Shown here: in pieces, positions 16,546 through 23,037 of the stretch
Numbering within the stretch: the first letter of the stretch is position 1
Layout of the letters: every line of letters begins with the position of its first letter
DNA from: Desulfolinea sp050305405
GTDB taxonomy: Bacteria > Chloroflexota > Anaerolineae > Anaerolineales > Villigracilaceae
DNA length: 64,000 bases
Reading direction: 5' to 3'
NCBI GenBank assembly: GCA_050305405.1
Contig: JBNLFG010000001.1
Location: 310,001-374,000 of the forward strand
The notes under the pieces: generated by a model
Told to the model about the DNA's origin: nothing
What the model saw: only the letters and a program-made list of their open reading frames with translations
Database searches by the model: none
Translations under genes and position numbers: made by a program

Positions 16546-17916
16546 CTAAACCAAATTGTAGAAAAAGTGGATCAACGCATCAATGCCGCGATACCAGGTT
16601 GGGAGATCCTGTTTTTCGTTCGGCGAATGAATACGGTCATCGGGCAAGCCGAAGCCAGTCAGTACCGAGTCGATGCCGAGAACTTTCTGCATATCACCGA
16701 CTACTGGGATCGAGCCACCTTCGCGTTTGAAGAGCGGTTCCACATCCCAAACTTGTCGCATGGCTTGCGCCATGGCGCGGACGCCGAGACTATCGCGTTC
16801 TGAAATGGAGGGATTGCCGCCATGCTCGATCTTGATCTCGTAGCGCACGCCTTCAGGGACATTCGCTTCCATGTACGCAACAAGTTGTTGATAAACTTCG
16901 TCGGGCGTCTGATCGGGGACGAGGCGCATTGAGATTTTCGCCATCGCTTTGGCGGGCAAAACCGTCTTGGCGCCTTCACCCGTAAAGCCAGCCAGCATCC
17001 CGTTCACGTCAAGGGTCGGGCGCGCACCAGTATGCTCAACGGGGGTAAAGCCTTTTTCGCCCCAGAGCGCGGATGCACCGGTCTGCGAAAGATAGAAGTC
17101 ATCCTTCATGGGCAAGCGCGCAAGCTGGGCACGTTCTTCGGCGTCCAGTGCGCGCACTTTGTCATAGAAACCGGGCAAAGTGATATGCCCATCAGAATCT
17201 TTCATGCCTGCGACAAGGGTCATCAACGTATTGGCAGGATTGCGGATCGCGCCGCCAAAGAGACCGGAGTGCAAGTCATGGCTGGGTCCGTAAAGCCAAA
17301 TCTCGAAATAAGCCAGGCCACGCAGCGCGTAAGTGATACTCGGTAATTCCTTGCCTAACATGCCGGCGTCAGGATTGAGACAAAAATCAGCGGCGAGCAA
17401 TTCGGTATGGGATTGCATGAAAGAAAGCAGATTCGGCGACCCGATTTCTTCTTCGCCTTCGATCATAAATTTGACATTGACGGGCAGCGCGTCGCTCTTG
17501 ACGATAGACTCGATTGCCTTCAATGTAGCAACAACCTGCCCCTTCATATCGGATGCCCCACGCGCGTGGAGACTATCACCGCGTTGGCTAGGCTCGAAGG
17601 GCGGCGTTTCCCATAGGTCAATCGGGTCAACGGGCTGAACATCGTAATGTCCATAGATCAAGACCGTCGGGGCGCCTTCGGCGTGCAGCCAATCGGCATA
17701 AACGACAGGATGTTTTTCGGTCGGGAAGATCTCGACGTGTTCCATGCCTAAAGCGGTTAACTTTTCGGTCAGCCATTGGGCCGTGCGGAGCATATCGGCT
17801 TTGTTTTCGGATTCAGTTGAAATAGATGGGATGCGCAAAACTTCTTTCAGTTCGCTCAGGAAATTCTCTTTATTCGCTTGCGCATATTGAAGTGCTTTTT
17901 CGCGATTGTCAGTCAT
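16546..17916 (-). CDS. M20 family dipeptidase/metallopeptidase
   Basis: This is a zinc-dependent M20 peptidase of the dipeptidase (CNDP/ArgE-like) branch. Metal-binding motifs are intact: GHYDVQP near residue 87, RGASDMKGQ, and MIEGEEEIGS carrying the catalytic Glu pair. The central lid domain and the closing HSPNE motif are present. I start it at the ATG at 17916, which has a strong AAGGAGA site; a 12-codon upstream extension is open but runs towards the repeat. The 456-aa length is normal. Probable role: cytoplasmic cleavage of dipeptides. Exact substrate cannot be called. Confidence 0.92.
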   Translation of the reverse strand: MTDNREKALQYAQANKENFLSELKEVLRIPSISTESENKADMLRTAQWLTEKLTALGMEHVEIFPTEKHPVVYADWLHAEGAPTVLIYGHYDVQPVDPIDLWETPPFEPSQRGDSLHARGASDMKGQVVATLKAIESIVKSDALPVNVKFMIEGEEEIGSPNLLSFMQSHTELLAADFCLNPDAGMLGKELPSITYALRGLAYFEIWLYGPSHDLHSGLFGGAIRNPANTLMTLVAGMKDSDGHITLPGFYDKVRALDAEERAQLARLPMKDDFYLSQTGASALWGEKGFTPVEHTGARPTLDVNGMLAGFTGEGAKTVLPAKAMAKISMRLVPDQTPDEVYQQLVAYMEANVPEGVRYEIKIEHGGNPSISERDSLGVRAMAQAMRQVWDVEPLFKREGGSIPVVGDMQKVLGIDSVLTGFGLPDDRIHSPNEKQDLPTWYRGIDALIHFFYNLV

Positions 17917-17933
17917 TCTTTCTCCTTTTATTA

Positions 17934-18044
17934 CAGTCCCTGAGCGGAACATCCCGATAGGGATGTGTAGTCGAAGGGCGAGTTTTCTAAAAACGGCGTC
18001 CTTCGACTGCGGTTTCGCTTCGCTTCTTCTCCGCTCAGGAGTTG
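17934..18044. repeat. Family A palindromic intergenic repeat, copy 2
   Basis: It begins with GTCCCTGAGCGGAACATC, has TAGTCGAAGGGCG opposed to CGTCCTTCGACTGCG in the middle, and ends with CCGCTCAGGAGT. The ends and the core are both inverted repeats. Compare 1455-1575 and 55445-55557. Confidence 0.8.
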
Positions 18045-18049
18045 GTTTT

Positions 18050-18559
18050 CTATTTTAATTTCCCGTATAAAAACCAGAAATCATCTTGTGAAAATTCGCT
18101 GCGCAGGGTCTCATCCCAGATGAAAGCCCCAGCGTGGAATGTATTACGCAGGCGTTGATCGAGGGCGCTCAGTTCAGATGACTCGGCAGGTAGTTCAGCA
18201 GAGAGCAGTGCCAGCATCACACGCCAGCGCACTTCGCGTGGATAGTTTTCGAGCAAGGTTTCTTCTTCACGGCAGTCGTCGAGATAGTTGCGCCAGAGGG
18301 TCAAACGGATTTCAAATTCTTGGGCAGCTTTTTTCTCCCAGGCTGCGCGCCACTTACTTCGGAGCGTATCAAACTGCAAATCCAGGGGCGATGCGTCTTC
18401 GTAGGCGTGCAGACGCCGCTGCGCGAGCAGCAATCCGCCCACCGTCAAACGCGGCAAGGGATGTGAGAGCGGGTAAAAAAGCACGTCCGAAAGCAGATAA
18501 GTCTGCAATTCAGGCAAGGCTTCTTCCAAAAAGCGCCGATCTTCTGCTGGCGTAGGCAT
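18050..18559 (-). CDS. Hypothetical protein coupled to a peptide-binding protein
   Basis: The 169-aa product is not a family I recognise. It appears all-helical, with many Leu, Arg, Glu and Trp residues, no signal peptide and no membrane segment. Its ATG overlaps the stop codon of the upstream binding-protein gene (TAATG), so translation is coupled and both proteins are likely made together. It may be a cytoplasmic partner of that system, but this rests on position only. The stop codon lies 5 nt from repeat family A. Confidence 0.7.
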   Translation of the reverse strand: MPTPAEDRRFLEEALPELQTYLLSDVLFYPLSHPLPRLTVGGLLLAQRRLHAYEDASPLDLQFDTLRSKWRAAWEKKAAQEFEIRLTLWRNYLDDCREEETLLENYPREVRWRVMLALLSAELPAESSELSALDQRLRNTFHAGAFIWDETLRSEFSQDDFWFLYGKLK

Positions 18560-20244
18560 TATTCTGTCCCTTCGGTAGCAGCCGGCTCAAGCGAGCGGCG
18601 CGTGACCAAATACCAATCGGCGATATTACCCAAGCGGTCGCTGGTATCGTAAAGCGGAGCCGCCTGCACGCCATCGACTTGAACATCGACCGCAAAGGTA
18701 TAGGTCGGAAAGTAGAGCGGCAGCGCGGGCAATTCCTGCGCGAAGATAACCTGGAAATTGCGGTAAAGACGCGCGCGCTCATTCAAGTCGGCTGTCACAC
18801 GCGCACGCTCCAAATACTCACTGGCGGCACGATTATCCCATTGGGAATAGTTCTGCCCGCCAACCGCTTCGGCCTGATGCCAAAAGGGGTAGGGATCGGG
18901 GTCAGGCGTGTAGCTCAGATTCAGATCAACCAGCGCCGCCTGATATTGGCGCGTGGTCAGGTTTTCGTAAATAAGCTGTTCGTAAGGCATCGCTACCAGC
19001 GTCACCTGTACGCCAAGCTGCGCCCAATCTCGCTGGATATATTCAGCGAGAGAAGTATGCAGAGAGTCATCCGCGTGCAACAGGTTGAACGTTAAGCGCT
19101 GTCCCTCTTTGGCGCGGACATCGCCGCCCTCAGCCGGGATCACATAACCTTCATGCTTAAGCATATTGATAGCCACATTGGGATCGTACTGGATGTGCTC
19201 AACACCCTCATAAAATGCCCACGAGCCGGGAAGGATCGGACCGTCCGCAGGAATGGCTTGTCCCTGTAAAAGATCATTAATCATGCGCTGACGGTTGAGT
19301 CCCGTTAACAGCGCTTCACGAATAGCAGCCTCCTGCAAGAAAGGCACCTCGCCATTATTGAGATTGAACAAGACAAGGCTCAATTCCGGTCGGCGGCTGG
19401 TGTAGAGCGAAAGATTTTCTTCGGCTAAAGCTTCATCGAGAATACTGGCCGTGATCTGACTAATCCCTAACACTTCGCCTTGTTGATAAGCGTCCAATGC
19501 CGCAAGCGGAGACGGATAATAACGAAAGACAACCTGTGGAATATACGGCTCTTGAGCGTAGTACTTATCAAAAATGGTCAACACCACGCCGGTGATCTGC
19601 CCCTCTTCGACCAGAAGATGATCGAACTGGTAAGGGCCGCTGCCAACGGGATTCAGATTGAACTCCGCGTTAAGGATTTGATCTGCGGGCACCGCACCCA
19701 GAATATGCTGCGGTAGCAAGCCAAAGGTGAGATAGTCCAAAAAGGGCACGAAGGGCTCAGGCAAGCGGAACTGTAAGGTCTTCTCATCCATGCGCCTGAT
19801 CTCCACTTCGTTCCACAAGGCCTTTACATCCTGAGGATAGAAGGAGCTTTCACTCTTGATTAGATCAATGGTAAAGAGAACATCATCTGACGTGACAGGC
19901 TGACCATCATGCCAAAGTGCACCCGGGCGGATAGAGATGTTATAGATTGTGCCATCCGGAGTAACGCCCCAAGACTCTGCCAAATCAGTGCGCGGGATAC
20001 CGGTTGAATCGAACACAAACAGACCGCTGAAAAGCAATCGATCTACATCATGGTCTGCGAGATTGTTGCGGTCAAGCAGCGGATTCAGGCGACTCATCGA
20101 GCCGATCAGGGCTTCGGTATAGACGCCGCCGCTGGTCGGCTGCGGGAGAATGGTCTGCACAATCGGCTGCTGGCTGAGCAACAAAGCCCCAACCAGAACC
20201 AATGTGACAACGACCACAAGTATTTGCCAACGAAGTTTTTTCAT
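18559..20244 (-). CDS. Membrane-anchored peptide/nickel-type ABC substrate-binding protein
   Basis: The 561-aa protein is a family 5 extracellular solute-binding protein (DppA/OppA type). It starts MKKLRWQ, followed by one hydrophobic anchor at about residues 5-24 without a lipobox, then the binding domain with LAESWGVTPDGTIYNISIR and WHDGQPVTSDDV motifs. I prefer the ATG at 20244 over a TTG ten codons upstream. No permease or ATPase genes are next to it; the only coupled gene encodes a small unknown protein. It may use transporter parts encoded elsewhere or act as a sensor. Confidence 0.9.
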   Translation of the reverse strand: MKKLRWQILVVVVTLVLVGALLLSQQPIVQTILPQPTSGGVYTEALIGSMSRLNPLLDRNNLADHDVDRLLFSGLFVFDSTGIPRTDLAESWGVTPDGTIYNISIRPGALWHDGQPVTSDDVLFTIDLIKSESSFYPQDVKALWNEVEIRRMDEKTLQFRLPEPFVPFLDYLTFGLLPQHILGAVPADQILNAEFNLNPVGSGPYQFDHLLVEEGQITGVVLTIFDKYYAQEPYIPQVVFRYYPSPLAALDAYQQGEVLGISQITASILDEALAEENLSLYTSRRPELSLVLFNLNNGEVPFLQEAAIREALLTGLNRQRMINDLLQGQAIPADGPILPGSWAFYEGVEHIQYDPNVAINMLKHEGYVIPAEGGDVRAKEGQRLTFNLLHADDSLHTSLAEYIQRDWAQLGVQVTLVAMPYEQLIYENLTTRQYQAALVDLNLSYTPDPDPYPFWHQAEAVGGQNYSQWDNRAASEYLERARVTADLNERARLYRNFQVIFAQELPALPLYFPTYTFAVDVQVDGVQAAPLYDTSDRLGNIADWYLVTRRSLEPAATEGTE

Positions 20245-20346
20245 TAGATTTACAACTTGAGACTTAAGACCCAAGACCCGAGACTTGAAAAAAGCTGCTT
20301 ACGATGCTGAAGTCTAATATCAAAGTCTAACCGTCTGAAGGATATA

Positions 20347-20410
20347 AAAAAAGAAAGGTCGTTTCTTTGCTATGGAATCAAAATGTCCCATCTCAAAGAA
20401 ATGACCTTCT
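20347..20410 (-). terminator. Terminator after secG
   Basis: On the minus strand AAGGTCATTTCTTTG pairs with CAAAGAAACGACCTT across a loop of about 30 nt and is followed by a T run. It separates secG from the solute-binding gene. Confidence 0.7.
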
Positions 20411-20425
20411 AGGGCCGACGTTTGC

Positions 20426-20650
20426 TTAGCGTGAAACCAATACAGCAGCAATCGCCAACGAGAAGAAAATAACGCTCAAAACAATAGTCGCGCGGAAGAG
20501 AGTTTTCTCAACACCACGGCGGGCAGTGAAAACACCACCAGTGTCACCGCCAGCCAAGCCTCCCAAGCCAGCGCCTTTGCTTTGCAGAATTACGCTAACA
20601 ATCAGCGTAATCGACGTTATAATCAGGGCAATATCAATATACTTAATCAT
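20426..20650 (-). CDS. secG: Preprotein translocase subunit SecG
   Basis: SecG is the small non-essential subunit of the SecYEG protein-export channel. The 74-aa protein has two transmembrane helices (about residues 5-22 and 53-72) joined by the typical glycine-rich loop with SKGAGLGGLAGG and a GGVFTARRG motif. The start is supported by AGGAGG. It is transcribed on its own, with a terminator after it and a promoter candidate before it. Confidence 0.93.
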   Translation of the reverse strand: MIKYIDIALIITSITLIVSVILQSKGAGLGGLAGGDTGGVFTARRGVEKTLFRATIVLSVIFFSLAIAAVLVSR

Positions 20651-20679
20651 AGACGAACCTCCTAGAAATTAGCGGGGAG

Positions 20680-20706
20680 ATTATACCTTAAAGTTGCAGG
20701 TTACAA
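20680..20706 (-). promoter_or_regulatory. Promoter candidate of secG
   Basis: On the minus strand TTGTAA (20701-20706) is followed by 15 nt and a perfect TATAAT (20680-20685), then an AGGAGG site before the ATG. The spacer is short. Confidence 0.5.
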
Positions 20707-20737
20707 GTTTCGAGTTCAGGTTTCGAGAAAGAGCTAT

Positions 20738-21799
20738 ATGCACGAGATTATCACTAATTTACACATGCACACACGCTACTCCGATGGTACCGGCTCGCAC
20801 GCCGATATCGCCGAAGCCGCCATCAAGGCTGGTCTGGATGCAGTAATCGTCACCGATCACAATGTTTTTGTACAGGGCCCCGAAGGCTACTATAAAGAAG
20901 GCCAGGCGCGCACCCTGCTTATCATCGGCGAAGAAATCCACGATCAAGATCGCGACCCGCAGAAAAACCATTTACTCGTCTTCGGCGCAGACAAAGAACT
21001 CGCCCAATACGCTGATGATCCCCAGGATTTATTGAACGCGGTCACTAAAGCAAACGGGCTATCCTTCATCGCCCACCCCTACGACCCGCCGCAGCCCTTC
21101 ATCAACGAACTCGATATCGAATGGGACGATTGGGATGTACAAGGCTTCACTGGCATTGAAATCTGGAACGGATTGAGCGAATTTAAAGGTCTCATCCCTA
21201 CGCGTCTACATGCCCTTTTTTACGCCTATTTTCCACAATTCGCTGCCCGAACGCCCCCGCCAAAAGCACTCGCCAAATGGGATGAACTCCTGCTCGAAGG
21301 CAAACGGATTGTCGGCGTTTGCGGCTCCGATGCGCACGCCCTGCACGCCAGCATGGGCCCGCTCAAACGCACCCTTTTCCCCTACCACTTTCACTTCAGA
21401 AACATGAATAACCACTTGATGCTCGCAGAACCACTCAGCGGCGAAGAAAGCGCAGATCGACGTCTCATCCTCGACGCCTTCCGCGCTGGACACAACTTCA
21501 TCGGCAACGACTTACCAGCTCCCACGAAGGGATTCCGCTTCACAGCCCAGGGGAAACAGGGTTCCGTTATCATGGGTGACGAAATCCCGGCCCAGGGCGG
21601 CGTGACCTTGCAAGCCCACCTGCCTTCACTGGCAGACATTCGTCTCATCAAAGATGGCGAAGTTATCAAGGTCTGCAAAAAGCAAACAGTCTGTACCCAC
21701 ATCACATCCGAGCCAGGCACCTATCGCATTGAAGCTTATCGCCGCTATCTCGGGCGTCGCCGCGGCTGGATTTTCAGCAATCCCATTTATCTCAAATAA
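20738..21799 (+). CDS. PHP domain (CehA/McbA-type) metallohydrolase
   Basis: The 353-aa protein has a PHP metal-hydrolase domain: NLHMHTRYSDGTG (His9, His11), VTDHNV near residue 49, IGEEIH, SFIAHPYDPP and VCGSDAHA. These form a trinuclear metal site that hydrolyses phosphoesters or related bonds. The arrangement resembles the CehA/McbA group rather than histidinol phosphatase or the DNA polymerase PHP domain. The C-terminal 100 residues look like an Ig/C2-type beta domain. There is no signal peptide. It is followed closely by two small membrane-protein genes on the same strand. Confidence 0.87.
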   Translation: MHEIITNLHMHTRYSDGTGSHADIAEAAIKAGLDAVIVTDHNVFVQGPEGYYKEGQARTLLIIGEEIHDQDRDPQKNHLLVFGADKELAQYADDPQDLLNAVTKANGLSFIAHPYDPPQPFINELDIEWDDWDVQGFTGIEIWNGLSEFKGLIPTRLHALFYAYFPQFAARTPPPKALAKWDELLLEGKRIVGVCGSDAHALHASMGPLKRTLFPYHFHFRNMNNHLMLAEPLSGEESADRRLILDAFRAGHNFIGNDLPAPTKGFRFTAQGKQGSVIMGDEIPAQGGVTLQAHLPSLADIRLIKDGEVIKVCKKQTVCTHITSEPGTYRIEAYRRYLGRRRGWIFSNPIYLK

Positions 21800-21820
21800 A
21801 AACAGAAAGGTTGATAAGGT

Positions 21821-22291
21821 ATGCTTACTGGTCTTACGGATATGTTCAACCACGCCATACATCGCGACATCCAGGCGCTCCGTGTGGATATGAAAAAAAG
21901 TCCTTACAAAATTATGCTGCGCGTTTTTCTCCTGTTGCAATTTTCCGCTATTTTTATCTACTATTTCTACCGCGACATCGGGGACGGGCACTTCACGTGG
22001 AATTTAGCCGGAACTTATATTCTTATCTTCATCCCGGTCGGCTTTCTGATGAGCTTTATTGTCCCCATCCGCGCAGATACCGACCTCCAGGCCGTGACCT
22101 TCTCCCTCGACAAGGTTTACCTCTTCCTGATCTGGTTCCTCGTCATCTTCAAGTTGCTCGCCAGTTACTACTATCACACCGAGGGCGTGGCGGACATCAT
22201 CATGGCAGCCATCATCGGCATTATGAGCGGACGTTTGACCGGCATCATCCTGCGCGTGCGCAAGCTGAAAGAAAAACATAATTGGGTCTAA
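21821..22291 (+). CDS. Small integral membrane protein, unknown function
   Basis: The 156-aa product has four predicted transmembrane segments (about residues 35-50, 63-82, 98-115 and 125-143), with a charged N-terminus and a Lys/Arg-rich C-terminal tail. I recognise no motif. It starts 21 nt after the PHP hydrolase gene, so it is probably in the same operon. A same-length ORF in another frame (21811-22281) is its shadow: it is Arg/Pro/His-rich and not membrane-like. Confidence 0.7.
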   Translation: MLTGLTDMFNHAIHRDIQALRVDMKKSPYKIMLRVFLLLQFSAIFIYYFYRDIGDGHFTWNLAGTYILIFIPVGFLMSFIVPIRADTDLQAVTFSLDKVYLFLIWFLVIFKLLASYYYHTEGVADIIMAAIIGIMSGRLTGIILRVRKLKEKHNWV

Positions 22292-22359
22292 TAAATAGTA
22301 AACAGGAGATGCTTGTTGCTATATCGAAGCTACAATCAAAAAAACAAAGGAAAATAATT

Positions 22360-22749
22360 ATGGTCAGTAAATTCTTCTCACTCGGCGCAGTTTTGGCAGG
22401 TCTGGCGGTCGCCTTTGGCGCATTCGGCGCACATGGTCTCGAAAAAATGGTCACCCCCGAAAGACTCATCACCTGGGAAAAAGGCGTCCGCTACCAGATG
22501 TACCACGCTCTCGCACTTTTCATCGTCTCCTGGGCGCTGGTACAGTATCCCGAACAAGCTAAGACGCTCATTAATGCGGCTTGGGCGTTCGTCATTGGCA
22601 TCGTCTTCTTCTCCGGCAGTCTCTATTTTTTGGTCTTAACCGGCACGCTCAAACTGGGGCCAATCAACCTCGCTCTAATCACGCCGCTCGGCGGTGTCGC
22701 CTTTGTACTGGGTTGGTTCTGGTTGGTCATGGCAGCAAGAAAATTCTAA
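22360..22749 (+). CDS. DUF423 membrane protein
   Basis: The product is a 129-aa DUF423 (YgdD-like) membrane protein with the family motif GAFGAHGL near residue 20, followed by WEKGVRYQMYHALAL, and four hydrophobic segments. Function is not established. I start it at the ATG at 22360, preceded by AAAGGA; the longer reading from 22282 overlaps the previous gene and adds a charged extension not seen in the family. It probably closes the PHP-hydrolase operon. Confidence 0.88.
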   Translation: MVSKFFSLGAVLAGLAVAFGAFGAHGLEKMVTPERLITWEKGVRYQMYHALALFIVSWALVQYPEQAKTLINAAWAFVIGIVFFSGSLYFLVLTGTLKLGPINLALITPLGGVAFVLGWFWLVMAARKF

Positions 22750-22907
22750 CGGCTTTATCGCAACAAATATCAATACCGCGAAATTTTCTCATTCGCGGTA
22801 TTTGCTTTAAGCTAAAGTCTAGTATCTGAAACCAAAGTCTGAACTTGACAAAGCCTCCTACCTCCTATACCCTCTGAATAATGCTCATCCCGAAAAACAA
22901 AGATGAT

Positions 22908-22937
22908 TTTGCGAGCGAAGCGACGCAATCTCATCGA
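22908..22937. repeat. Partial family B repeat
   Basis: TTTTGCGAGCGAAGCGACGCAATCTC is close to the reverse complement of the end of the repeat at 1857-1936. The rest of the gap 22750-23037 holds no gene; it has short direct repeats of the type AAGTCTAG/AAGTCTGA near 22815-22845, similar to those at 20250-20340. Confidence 0.5.
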
Positions 22938-23037
22938 ATATAAAAACTCGACATTCCATAAGACTGCGTGGTCGCACGAGTGCCCTTTAGGGTAAGTACG
23001 TGCCCCTCGCAGAATCACACAACTATTGGTTCAACCC

